From contig NC_014632.1 in the NCBI RefSeq assembly GCF_000165505.1, positions 1,116,001-1,180,000 on the forward strand: a stretch of DNA of 64,000 nucleotides. The letters run 5' to 3'. The stretch is from Ilyobacter polytropus DSM 2926 (GTDB taxonomy: Bacteria > Fusobacteriota > Fusobacteriia > Fusobacteriales > Fusobacteriaceae). Shown piece by piece: positions 39,748-47,883 of the stretch (position 1 is its first letter; the number at the start of each line of letters is the position of its first letter). The translations under genes were made by a program, and so were the position numbers. The notes under the pieces were generated by a model. It ran no database searches. It saw only the letters and a list, made by a program, of their open reading frames with translations, and was not told the origin of the DNA.

Positions 39748-41133
39748 CTATCCCTCCCCAAATCCATCCAAATTACTGATATACATTTTATAGATATTAA
39801 AATTTTTTATTGGTTTTCCTTTAAAAGTACCGTCAACTATATCAAAATATATAACTTTTTCACTGTCATGAAGTAAAATCCAAGGTTCAAAATCATATTG
39901 TCCCGCAGTTGAGTCTATTATTAAACTCGCTGAAACTTTTCCAAGAGCGTAATTTTCAGGAATGAATAACTCGGTGACCCAAATAAATTTAGGCATCTCA
40001 ACTTTTAAGATTTGGTCTTTTAAATCACTAGTTATTTCTGAATTACTTCTTATAAACTTTTTGTAAGATGAGCTAGATGTTAAAAATATTCTTACTACCA
40101 CTTTTTCAGGTAAGTTTAAAACTTTTTGCTCAAGCTTTAAAAAAGTTTTAACTTTTTCTCTAACAATTTTAGACGTTAAGAACATCTTTTCCGATAATGG
40201 AACAATAAAAGAGTCTATATTATCAAAATTATGATATTTCGTTGACCCATCCAATGTTCTAGTGATTTGCTTGTAAGGCAAATAATTATCATCTATTGCA
40301 ATAAAACTATTTATGAAATCTGAAATAAAAATTATATCTTCAGAACTTTGACGGAGTAAAGTTAAATCAACTTCTCCATGACCTATTAAGGTTAAGGCAT
40401 GATTTTGATTAACTGATGCAATAACAGGCAAACCAGATTCCATATAAGAATAAAGTTCATTAATAAATAAGTTCTGTTGATCTTTTATTTTAGCCACCAA
40501 TATTGGAGTAAATTCATTTTTTTCTAAAACTCTTGCTATATCATAAATAGTTAGACCGCTAAAAGGAGTTCTACGTATGCCAATTTCTTCTACCTGAGAA
40601 GCTATGTCTGCAATCAGTCTTTCTCTATATTTATATTTACTAGAAAAGTATCTTAATACTGTCCACAAGGCTGCATGGGCACAGACAGAAATTTCAGTAT
40701 CCTGACCAATAGCAGGAAAAGCATTTACAGATAACTCTTCACCTAAAATGTTTACTTTGAAGTTATTAGACATAATAAAAATATTTTTAGTGTCATTAAA
40801 TAAACGCGGATCCAACTTTGTACGGGTTTTAGAATGAAATCCTAAAGGTCTTAATACTATAAAACCTGCATATTCCTCATTATGTAAAAAAAAATGAAGT
40901 TTTATACAATTTTTTTTAATTTCTCTATGCTTTAATGAATAATAATTACTATAAGTGCTTATGAAGTCTTCATCAAAAAATGGAAATTCAATTTTTATAT
41001 TTTTACAATTTAATCCGATTCTATTAATAATTTCGTGATACAATGAATCATTTTTAAAATAAGGTGGTATTTTTTTAAAAAAATTGTCATAGTCTTCTAT
41101 TTTTTCTATATTTATTGTAGCAACATTTAACAT
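39748..41133 (-). CDS. Papain-like (C39-type) cysteine peptidase
   Basis: The 461-residue protein has a candidate catalytic Cys151 in SVCAHAALW, His245 in NQNHALTLIGHG and an acidic residue in the following SFIAIDD, in papain/C39 order; Gln144 could form the oxyanion hole. The N-terminal 140 residues and C-terminal 170 residues are not recognised. No signal peptide or membrane segment is present, so it acts in the cytoplasm. It has its own promoter with a palindrome, and a coupled small gene downstream. It may be prophage-edge cargo, possibly for defence. Confidence 0.7.
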   Translation of the reverse strand: MLNVATINIEKIEDYDNFFKKIPPYFKNDSLYHEIINRIGLNCKNIKIEFPFFDEDFISTYSNYYSLKHREIKKNCIKLHFFLHNEEYAGFIVLRPLGFHSKTRTKLDPRLFNDTKNIFIMSNNFKVNILGEELSVNAFPAIGQDTEISVCAHAALWTVLRYFSSKYKYRERLIADIASQVEEIGIRRTPFSGLTIYDIARVLEKNEFTPILVAKIKDQQNLFINELYSYMESGLPVIASVNQNHALTLIGHGEVDLTLLRQSSEDIIFISDFINSFIAIDDNYLPYKQITRTLDGSTKYHNFDNIDSFIVPLSEKMFLTSKIVREKVKTFLKLEQKVLNLPEKVVVRIFLTSSSSYKKFIRSNSEITSDLKDQILKVEMPKFIWVTELFIPENYALGKVSASLIIDSTAGQYDFEPWILLHDSEKVIYFDIVDGTFKGKPIKNFNIYKMYISNLDGFGEG

Positions 41134-41153
41134 TTAAATCCTCTTTTCTGCAT

Positions 41154-41195
41154 GTATAGTCAATTAATTTTACTATACTTAAAACGTAAAATCAA
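41154..41195 (-). promoter_or_regulatory. Promoter with palindromic operator for the peptidase gene
   Basis: On the minus strand TTGATT (41190-41195) and TAAAAT (41167-41172) are 17 bases apart. A palindrome GTATAGT...ACTATAC (41154-41178) covers the -10 and start site, suggesting a bound repressor. No regulator gene with an obvious link is adjacent. Confidence 0.65.
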
Positions 41196-41321
41196 CAGTT
41201 TATTATTAATAAGATACTTTATATATCAAAACTTTCCTTTTAATTTTAAGTTTTTAACGGATAATGAGCAACACTTTTAATTAAAAAATTATATATCAAA
41301 GATTTTTTAATGTAGTTATTA

Positions 41322-41356
41322 AAAAAGAGTCAAAATTTTAAAATCTTGACTCTTTA
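41322..41356 (-). terminator. Terminator downstream of tRNA-Arg
   Basis: AAAGAGTCAA and TTGACTCTTT form a stem at 41324-41355, with a T-rich tail on the minus strand, just downstream of the tRNA. The 41196-41321 stretch beyond it is AT-rich with no feature seen. Confidence 0.65.
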
Positions 41357-41403
41357 CTCTTTATTATTTGAACATATTTTAAAAAAAAGTTGAGGTTTAC
41401 ACA

Positions 41404-41480
41404 TGGCGCCCCCAGCAGGAATCGAACCCACAACCCTCTGATCCGAAGTCAGATGCTCTATCCAATTGAGCTATAGAGGC
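41404..41480 (-). tRNA. tRNA-Arg (anticodon UCG)
   Basis: The minus strand folds into a full cloverleaf: acceptor GCCTCTA with TGGGGGC, D arm GCTC/GAGC, anticodon stem TCTGA/TCAGA with loop CTTCGGA (anticodon UCG), T arm GTGGG-TTCGATT-CCTGC, discriminator G and encoded CCA. It reads CGA-type arginine codons. It marks the first clearly chromosomal gene to the right of the prophage. Confidence 0.95.
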
Positions 41481-41562
41481 ACGTCATTATATTATCATAT
41501 TTACATAACTATTTCAACTGTAATTCTCCTCTATACCCCATTCTTTTTTACTTCCTGACCTT

Positions 41563-41772
41563 CTAGAGTCCTGATTTCTTCAAAAACTCCTCCATAGTAT
41601 AGAGTCCTCCGTCATATTCCACTATCGGAGCCATCATGATCTTGGCTTTTATAGCCACCCTTCTTAGTTCATTCGTATCCTCTATATACTGAAATTCAGT
41701 TTTCTTTCCCTCTAGAAGTCCTTTTAGTTCTTCACATCTAGAGCATCCAGCTTTTCCATATACCTTTATCAT
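41563..41772 (-). CDS. Glutaredoxin/thioredoxin-like protein
   Basis: AAGGAGG five bases before the ATG at 41770-41772 sets the start, giving 69 residues (MIKVYGKAGCSRCEELKG). The CSRC redox pair is at residues 10-13, and the rest follows the small glutaredoxin fold with APIVEYDGG (cis-proline loop). It probably reduces disulfides in the cytoplasm. Slightly shorter than classic glutaredoxins. Confidence 0.85.
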   Translation of the reverse strand: MIKVYGKAGCSRCEELKGLLEGKKTEFQYIEDTNELRRVAIKAKIMMAPIVEYDGGLYTMEEFLKKSGL

Positions 41773-41824
41773 AGTTGCCTCCTTTTTTTCACTGTTATTC
41801 ATTTATTATTAGATATAATTTTCT

Positions 41825-42736
41825 TTATCCTTCTGAATTTCCAAAAATATCTTTCATATAATTCTTGAAACCCTCTGAGTCAAATCCCACTGCTACCTTT
41901 ATTTTCTGTCCTTTTTCATGGACTCTTGTCTCTCCCCTTGTTTTACTGTCAGTCGAGATCATTATAGGATGATTTTCAAATGTAAAAAGTTCATTCTTCA
42001 AGGAAGCTATAAGTGCTATGGAATCGTGAAAAACCACAAAATCCTTTCCCTGAGAGTCTCTTATCCTAAACATAGAATCAAATATTTTTACAGTCATAGA
42101 AGACCGGCTGTTTTTTTCCTCTCTGAGAAAATCCAAATCTTTTTTTTGAAACTTGGCCTTCATTGTAGCATCTAGTCCCACCATAGTAAGGGGTACTTCC
42201 GAAGAGAATACTATCTCTGCTGCCTCAGGGTCTGCATAGATATTAAATTCTGCAAACTGAGTGGCGTTTCCACCACAGAGGGATCCTCCCATTACATTTA
42301 TTTCCTTTATATCTTTTTTTATCTCTGGATATTTAGTAAGAAGAAGAGCCACATTTGTAAGAGGTCCTACTGCAGCTATTATTATATCTCCTGGATTATC
42401 TGATATAGTTTTTGCCATATACTCTGCTGCATGGATACTTTTAATGTCAGCAGGTGATCTTTTTAAAACCAGATCCCCTATACCACTTTTTCCGTGAAAA
42501 TCTTCAGCAGTATGCAGCTCTCTTGCAAGAGGTTTTTTTTCACCTTTATAGACCCCTATACCTTCCTCACCTATGCTGTATAATATATCTAGAGTATTTC
42601 TCGTTGTATATTCAAGATTCACATTCCCAGCCACAGTAGTTATTCCCATAAGTTTTATTTCCTTATCTGCCACTGCATTTATTATTGCCACTGCATCATC
42701 TAGACCTGTATCACAGTCTAGTATTATTTTTTTCAT
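41825..42736 (-). CDS. Inosine-uridine/pyrimidine nucleoside hydrolase (IunH family)
   Basis: The 303-residue protein hydrolyses ribonucleosides to base and ribose for salvage. The calcium-binding signature DCDTGLDDAVAI occupies residues 7-18, and NVMGGSLCGGNATQFAEFNIYADPEAA contains the substrate-binding Asn/Glu/Asn residues of the family. Substrate (purine or pyrimidine) is not decided by sequence alone. It precedes the glutaredoxin-like gene on the same strand. Confidence 0.92.
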   Translation of the reverse strand: MKKIILDCDTGLDDAVAIINAVADKEIKLMGITTVAGNVNLEYTTRNTLDILYSIGEEGIGVYKGEKKPLARELHTAEDFHGKSGIGDLVLKRSPADIKSIHAAEYMAKTISDNPGDIIIAAVGPLTNVALLLTKYPEIKKDIKEINVMGGSLCGGNATQFAEFNIYADPEAAEIVFSSEVPLTMVGLDATMKAKFQKKDLDFLREEKNSRSSMTVKIFDSMFRIRDSQGKDFVVFHDSIALIASLKNELFTFENHPIMISTDSKTRGETRVHEKGQKIKVAVGFDSEGFKNYMKDIFGNSEG

Positions 42737-42776
42737 TCCATCCTCCCAAATATCATTTTCATAAAATTTAAAATAT

Positions 42777-42802
42777 GAAAAAACCGGATCTGATCCGGTT
42801 TA
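42777..42802 (-). terminator. Terminator after the histidine phosphatase gene
   Basis: AAACCGGAT and ATCCGGTTT form a 9-bp stem with a CTG loop, followed by TTTTTTCAT on the minus strand. It overlaps the stop codon of the phosphatase gene. Confidence 0.78.
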
Positions 42803-43417
42803 ATCAAGGTGTGACGTATCTGAAAATTTTTCTATATTAAACTCATTATTTTTGTAACTCACTGTAGTTACACTGGTATTTTCAGGTACAGGATCATTCC
42901 AGAATTTATCTAGATCATGTTTCCATATATGGCTGAATATCATTTTCAGAGTCATTCCGTGGCTTACCACGAGAAATTTACCGCCTTCAGGATGATTAAC
43001 CACCAGTTTTTTCATAAAATCCATTATTCTTTTATCCACATCCTGAAATCTCTCTCCTTTGAAAGCTTCCGGGTTATAACTCAATGGATCATTCCAAAGA
43101 TTATTATAGGCTTCTGGTTGCAGTGACCTAAACTCAGTCTTTGGTATTCCTTCCATTTCTCCAAAAGACATCTCCCTAAGGTCATCAACTACATAAAAAG
43201 CCTCATCTTTGTGACCTCTCAGTATCTCTGCCGTTTCATATGCTCTCTGTAAGGGACTTGTATATATTCCTTCAAAGTGAATTCCCTCAAGTTTATCTCT
43301 TAGTTTATAGGCCTGTGCTTTCCCTTTTTCAGTAAGATGTGAGTTTTTGCTTCCCTGTAGGATTCCCTTTATGTTCCATTCAGTCTCCCCGTGCCTCACA
43401 AAATATATTTCAAACAT
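42800..43417 (-). CDS. Histidine phosphatase family protein (phosphoglycerate-mutase-like)
   Basis: The 205-residue protein has RHGETEWN at 8-15, with His9 as the phospho-acceptor, EMSFGEMEG, and a second SHGMTLKM block with the other catalytic His. It belongs to the GpmB/CobC/PhoE branch; substrates vary from phosphosugars to alpha-ribazole phosphate. No cobalamin genes are nearby, so the substrate is open. Confidence 0.88.
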   Translation of the reverse strand: MFEIYFVRHGETEWNIKGILQGSKNSHLTEKGKAQAYKLRDKLEGIHFEGIYTSPLQRAYETAEILRGHKDEAFYVVDDLREMSFGEMEGIPKTEFRSLQPEAYNNLWNDPLSYNPEAFKGERFQDVDKRIMDFMKKLVVNHPEGGKFLVVSHGMTLKMIFSHIWKHDLDKFWNDPVPENTSVTTVSYKNNEFNIEKFSDTSHLD

Positions 43418-43431
43418 TTGTTATTACCTTC

Positions 43432-44220
43432 CTATCTTATGTATTTTGAAAATTCCGGACTAACTATATATTCTTTAATCAGCTGTATCCTTGTTGCGCT
43501 GTTTGGGTGAGTGCTGAAAAATTCAAGGGGCTCTGTCTCTTTGTCTGCAGCCATTTTCTCCCAAAAATCCACAGCGGTATTTGGATTATACCCTGCCATA
43601 GCCATAAATATTACACCTAATTTATCTGCTTCTTTTTCATGATCTCTGCTGTATTTCAGAGTTACGAGTTCACTGCTGATACCATAGGCCTGAGAAAACA
43701 AATTTGTAGCTGCAGTTGGATTCTGACTAAACACTGATGATAGAGTGACTGCACCATAATTTTTTATGAGCTCCTGACTCATTCTTTCACGCCCGTGTTC
43801 TGCCACAGCATGAGCTATCTCATGTCCCATTATTACAGCAAGACTGTCTTCATCCTTGGCGTATTTCAGTATCCCAGTATACACTGCTACTTTCCCACCT
43901 GGCATACACCATGCATTTACATCTTCAGATTCTATGAGATTGAATTCCCAGCTATAATCATCTGCCATTCCTGCATATGCAGGGTCACTATTCAAAAATG
44001 ACTCCACCGCTGCTGCTATCTTATTCCCAACTTTTTTTACCCTTATAGAATCTTGGTTATTCAAAATCTTACTTTCTTTTTTTACCTCTTCATACTGCAG
44101 ACTACTTTGCTCTAACACCTCATATTTAGGAACAATTAAAATCTGAGTTCGACCTGTTATAGGTGCACTGCTGCATGCTAGCATAGAGAAGAGTACTAAT
44201 AGCAAAGCTAATTTTTTCAT
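43432..44220 (-). CDS. M48-family metalloprotease lipoprotein
   Basis: The 262-residue protein starts with a lipoprotein signal (KKLALLLVLFSMLACSS, lipobox LLAC-type with Cys16), so it is anchored facing the periplasm. The zinc site HEIAHAVAEH lies near residue 132 and EKEADKLG provides the third ligand. It resembles YcaL/LoiP/BepA-type outer-membrane quality-control proteases but lacks TPR repeats. Confidence 0.92.
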   Translation of the reverse strand: MKKLALLLVLFSMLACSSAPITGRTQILIVPKYEVLEQSSLQYEEVKKESKILNNQDSIRVKKVGNKIAAAVESFLNSDPAYAGMADDYSWEFNLIESEDVNAWCMPGGKVAVYTGILKYAKDEDSLAVIMGHEIAHAVAEHGRERMSQELIKNYGAVTLSSVFSQNPTAATNLFSQAYGISSELVTLKYSRDHEKEADKLGVIFMAMAGYNPNTAVDFWEKMAADKETEPLEFFSTHPNSATRIQLIKEYIVSPEFSKYIR

Positions 44221-44249
44221 AAAATCATCTCCTTGATTTGGTATAATTG

Positions 44250-45191
44250 CTATTCCCCTATACCTTTTAGTATTCCTAGCTTAAAATCCTTTATATTCTT
44301 TTTTACCCCCTCTAGAAGCCTGGTCCTACTTTCTATAGTTGACCATGCTATATGCGGAGTTATCAAGACGTTATCCAAAGAAAATAACGGACTTCCTTCT
44401 TTTGGAGGCTCTGTTTCTAGTACGTCTAGTGCAGCTCCTGCTATTTTTTCATTTTCCAGGGCATGAGCTAGGGCTTTTTCATCTATTATGCCCCCTCTGG
44501 CAGGATTTATTATAAAGGATTTCCTTTTCATCATATCAAGTTCTTTATGAGAAATCAAGTTTCTGGTTTCTTCTGAAAGTGGGCAGTGTAAGCATAAAAC
44601 ATCGGCAGTTTTTAGCACCTCATGAAAATCTAATCTGTCTGAGTCTTTATATACTGCTCCAGGTCTCTTTGCAACGACGACTTTCATCCCTAAAGCCGTT
44701 GCCATCTCACCTACACGTCTTCCTATAGCACCATAACCTACTATTCCTAGGGTTTTCCCATTCATCTCCATCACAGGGTATTTTAGCAAGGTGAAAATAT
44801 CAGAAGTCCCCCACTCCCCGGCTTTTACAGACTTATCATATCTGTTTAGATTCATCATAAGGCTCATCATGCAGGATATTGTATACTGGGCCACTGACTC
44901 TGTGGAATAATCCTTTACATTGGCTACTTTTATTCCTCTTTTATTTGCCTCTTCTATATCTACATTATTGTAACCTGTTGCAGTTACTGCTATTAACTTT
45001 AGCTTGTCTGCTGAGTCCATCTCTTCTTTTCCAAAATATACCTTGTTTGCTATTACTACTTCTGCGTCTTTTATTCTATCTGCCACCTGATGAGGATCAG
45101 TAATTTCATATGTGACGAATTCACCTTCATTACCGATTATAGAAAGATCAGCATCTCCCAATGTTATTGAATCCAAAAGAACTATTTTCAT
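44250..45191 (-). CDS. D-2-hydroxyacid dehydrogenase (NAD-dependent)
   Basis: GGAGG lies seven bases before the second ATG (45189-45191), which I use; the first is too close to the site. The 313-residue protein has the Rossmann motif GIVGYGAIGRRVG and the catalytic trio Arg (NPARGGIID), Glu (LETEPP) and His (ITPHIAWST). It reduces 2-oxoacids such as hydroxypyruvate, glyoxylate or pyruvate; the exact substrate cannot be read from the sequence. Confidence 0.9.
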   Translation of the reverse strand: MKIVLLDSITLGDADLSIIGNEGEFVTYEITDPHQVADRIKDAEVVIANKVYFGKEEMDSADKLKLIAVTATGYNNVDIEEANKRGIKVANVKDYSTESVAQYTISCMMSLMMNLNRYDKSVKAGEWGTSDIFTLLKYPVMEMNGKTLGIVGYGAIGRRVGEMATALGMKVVVAKRPGAVYKDSDRLDFHEVLKTADVLCLHCPLSEETRNLISHKELDMMKRKSFIINPARGGIIDEKALAHALENEKIAGAALDVLETEPPKEGSPLFSLDNVLITPHIAWSTIESRTRLLEGVKKNIKDFKLGILKGIGE

Positions 45192-45220
45192 TTTCATACC
45201 TCCGTATAAATTTAATATAA

Positions 45221-45243
45221 AAAAGAGGGGTATCTCCCCTCTT
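45221..45243 (-). terminator. Terminator after the winged-helix gene
   Basis: AAGAGGGG and CCCCTCTT pair around TATCT, with TTTTTTATATT following on the minus strand. It separates the regulator gene from the dehydrogenase gene. Confidence 0.78.
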
Positions 45244-45886
45244 AACTTCTTTTCAAAAATTCTATCTCAAAACACAGTTTTGTCAGGAATAAAGTTATGT
45301 AAAATGGATTTTCCACAACAGGTAGGTTGAGGGAGCAGTAAATTATACTTTCTAGAATATTTAGGTCTTTTTCCTCTGCATTCTCACATATTGCAAAAAG
45401 AATTTCATTTATCCTTACCATGACCTCTTCCTTGTTAAACACATCATTGACGCCTTTTTCAATTATGTCGGTCATGTCAAAGTTTTCCCCGTATTTTTCC
45501 ATACCCTTTAGTGCTTCTTCAGCATATTTTTTTGTGTATTCTTCAGAAGTTGTAAAATTGAAAAATTTCAGATTTCTTCCTATAAACTCTTTTATATCTA
45601 TGATAGTGGATTCTACTTCATCTAAAGATATGAATTCCAAAAGTTTTTCATGGGTCCTTTCAAAGTGCACATTTATCCTTGTATCAGTTTGTTCTAATAT
45701 ATCCACAAGACCATCTTCTTGAAGCTTTTTTATAAATGATGATATAATCTGACGATCCATATGCATCTTCTGCTGAAGATCATCTATAGATACAACGTAG
45801 TCTATTGACTCATTTTTTATATTTGGAGAAATCAGGCTTTTCAGTAAATTGAAAAACGCCAGTTCCCTAGATTTTACTCTGTCCAT
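45242..45886 (-). CDS. Winged-helix transcriptional regulator, unknown target
   Basis: The start is the ATG at 45884-45886 after GTGGGGGA; the frame from 45904 would need a TTG. The 214-residue protein has an N-terminal winged helix (about residues 1-70: SIDDLQQKMHMDRQIISSFIKKLQEDGLVDI) and a longer helical C-terminal domain, which may sense a ligand or dimerise. I do not recognise a family. It is divergent from kdsB across a 470-base spacer. Confidence 0.7.
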   Translation of the reverse strand: MDRVKSRELAFFNLLKSLISPNIKNESIDYVVSIDDLQQKMHMDRQIISSFIKKLQEDGLVDILEQTDTRINVHFERTHEKLLEFISLDEVESTIIDIKEFIGRNLKFFNFTTSEEYTKKYAEEALKGMEKYGENFDMTDIIEKGVNDVFNKEEVMVRINEILFAICENAEEKDLNILESIIYCSLNLPVVENPFYITLFLTKLCFEIEFLKRS

Positions 45887-46355
45887 GCCATCCCCCACTT
45901 CCAATAATTAATTTTTCTTAATAAAACACTTCTGTAACTTAATAATAATAACATTCTAGCAAAATAATTGCAATGTTTTTAACCTGAAAAATAAAGTTTT
46001 AATAAAAAAACGACTGTTTTTGTTGGGCTTTAAATGTATGATCTTATCAAGGTATGACTTTTTAAAAAAATAAACAGTTTTTAAAATTAAAAAAATTAAT
46101 TTTATTGACTTACCTCTGAAAATTTTATCACTCATTCATGAAAAAAATCATTAAATGAATTCATAAAGCCCTTATACAAATTGGAGTTTTATATCCTTTA
46201 TTTTCATTAAAATTTTTTAAAAAAATAACACAAATATAAATTTTTGACTCATAAAATTACACTTTGGTCTAAAGATTATATATTTTTTAAAAAAAATTGC
46301 TTATATTTATTTATTCATTTATAATTAATTGATCAAAATAAAAGGGAGGTTAAAT
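45887..46355. other. Long AT-rich spacer between divergent regulator and kdsB
   Basis: This 469-base region holds no convincing gene. On the plus strand TTGACT appears twice (near 46105 and 46245), but neither has a well-spaced -10 box. It probably holds the divergent promoters for the regulator and kdsB. Confidence 0.4.
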
Positions 46356-47093
46356 ATGAAATTTTTGGGAGTTATCCCTGCGAGATATGCGTCTACTAGG
46401 CTAGAAGGAAAACCTCTTATAAGTATAGAGGGTCAACCAATGATAGAATGGGTATATAAGAGGACATTAGCATCCTCTTTAGATAAAGTCGTAGTGGCCA
46501 CAGACGACAAAAGGATTTTTGATGCAGTTATATCTTTTGGAGGAGAAGCTGTGATGACTAGTCCAGATCATACAAACGGTACTAGCAGAATAGCCGAGGT
46601 GGCTGCAGAATATGAGGACTACGATGTCATTATCAATGTGCAGGGTGATGAGCCTCTTATAGAGGGTGCTATGATAGATGCACTTATAGAACCATTCAGA
46701 GAAAATCATGATCTTGTTATGGCTACTTTAAAGCATAAGATTGATAATTATGAAGAGGTTGAAAATCCAAATAACGTCAAAGTTATAACTGACAACAAGG
46801 ACTTTGCCATCTATTTCTCTAGGAGTCCTATTCCTTACCCTAGAACTTTGGATATGAAAAACTACTATAAGCACGTTGGAATATACGGGTATAAAAGAGA
46901 CTTTGTTATTGAATACTCCAAAATGATCCCTACAGATCTTGAAATATCAGAGTCTTTAGAACAATTACGGGTTATAGAAAATGGCTATAAAATAAAAGTG
47001 TTAGATACTCCCTATAAAGTAATCGGAGTGGATACCTCAGAAGACCTTGCAAAAGTTGAAAAAATAATAAGAGACAACAATATAAAGATATAA
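46356..47093 (+). CDS. kdsB: 3-deoxy-manno-octulosonate cytidylyltransferase
   Basis: GGGAGG precedes the ATG at 46356-46358, giving 245 residues; the frame upstream is not needed. The signature IPARYASTRLEGKPL is at the N-terminus and VVATDD, NVQGDEPLI and HVGIYGYKRDF follow. It makes CMP-KDO, the activated sugar for the lipopolysaccharide core, showing that the host has an outer membrane. It is a single gene ended by a strong terminator. Confidence 0.95.
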   Translation: MKFLGVIPARYASTRLEGKPLISIEGQPMIEWVYKRTLASSLDKVVVATDDKRIFDAVISFGGEAVMTSPDHTNGTSRIAEVAAEYEDYDVIINVQGDEPLIEGAMIDALIEPFRENHDLVMATLKHKIDNYEEVENPNNVKVITDNKDFAIYFSRSPIPYPRTLDMKNYYKHVGIYGYKRDFVIEYSKMIPTDLEISESLEQLRVIENGYKIKVLDTPYKVIGVDTSEDLAKVEKIIRDNNIKI

Positions 47094-47140
47094 AGATATA
47101 AAGATATAAAGAATCCGACTTTTAGTCGGATTCTTTATAT
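47085..47140. terminator. Bidirectional terminator with ATATAAAG tandem repeats
   Basis: A 17-bp perfect stem (47104-47120 with 47124-47140, loop TTT) lies between kdsB and the convergent HAD gene, with T-rich ends both ways. The left side is preceded by about four tandem copies of ATATAAAG that run from the kdsB stop codon. Confidence 0.85.
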
Positions 47141-47526
47141 CAGCTTCTAGAAGGTTTTGGAAACTTCAGCCTAAACACCCCTGTATTCTCAAATATTTCC
47201 TCTATATGATACCAGTCCACGCCCTTCTCCATGCAATGTACATCCATATCATCTATATAAACATCTGCACAGACCTTATTAGATGTAGTCATTCCGATAC
47301 CATCAATATTTTCATTAATTTTATGATAGGGAATGTCATTTTCCTTGAGCCATTTTTTCATCTCATCCAGTCCTTTGTTATTTATAGGCCGACATGTCCA
47401 TATTATTATTTTGTGTCCTTCGCCAAAAAGTCTTTTTATTACCCTCTCAGCATTTGCCTTGATCTTACCTATTTTCGGGAAGGCACTCTCTACTATCGTT
47501 CCGTCGAAATCTATCGCTATAATCAT
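47140..47526 (-). CDS. Small HAD-type hydrolase
   Basis: Start at the ATG at 47524-47526 with AAAGGG nine bases upstream; a TTG further out is less likely. The 128-residue protein opens with IIAIDFDGTIVES (nucleophile and acid Asp pair), then KIIIWTCR and DVYIDDMDVH, the three HAD motifs without a cap domain. It resembles small polynucleotide- or sugar-phosphatase-like HAD proteins; substrate unknown. Converges with kdsB. Confidence 0.82.
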   Translation of the reverse strand: MIIAIDFDGTIVESAFPKIGKIKANAERVIKRLFGEGHKIIIWTCRPINNKGLDEMKKWLKENDIPYHKINENIDGIGMTTSNKVCADVYIDDMDVHCMEKGVDWYHIEEIFENTGVFRLKFPKPSRS

Positions 47527-47883
47527 ACAAATCAACCCTTTCTTCTTAGTCTATATTTTTTGACTATAAATATTCTTAAATTATTGAATTTATAAGAATT
47601 CTCTAAAAATATCAATTTTACTTAATTTACCTCTAATATTAAATTATACATTATAAACTTTTTAAAATAAACATCACATCAAAATTAGTATCTAGCAGAA
47701 CAATTATTTGATAATTTAATCACTTCACTTACAGTTTTTCAATAAGTACAAATATAGAATAAACTGACTCTTTTGTGACACTCTTATATGTTATAAGTTA
47801 TTTGGAGAAAATTATAAGTTTTAATGTAAAATTTAAGTGTTTATATCAAAAAAAATGTTAAAAAAATCACTAGGAGGTAAGAA
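47527..47883. other. AT-rich intergenic region upstream of gldA
   Basis: This 357-base region has no gene. Near gldA TTATAAGTT occurs twice (about 47796 and 47814) and a CTGACT/TATGTT pair with 17-base spacing lies near 47764-47792, a weak promoter candidate. AGGAGGT precedes gldA. Confidence 0.4.

Noticed and set aside
41404-41480. tRNA-Arg as the prophage attachment site
   Set aside because: The integrase is of the large serine type, which rarely uses tRNA genes, and nearly 2 kb with a separate transcription unit lie between them.
47085-47111. ATATAAAG tandem repeats as a phase-variation tract
   Set aside because: They lie at and after the kdsB stop codon and merge into a terminator, so length changes would hardly affect the protein.
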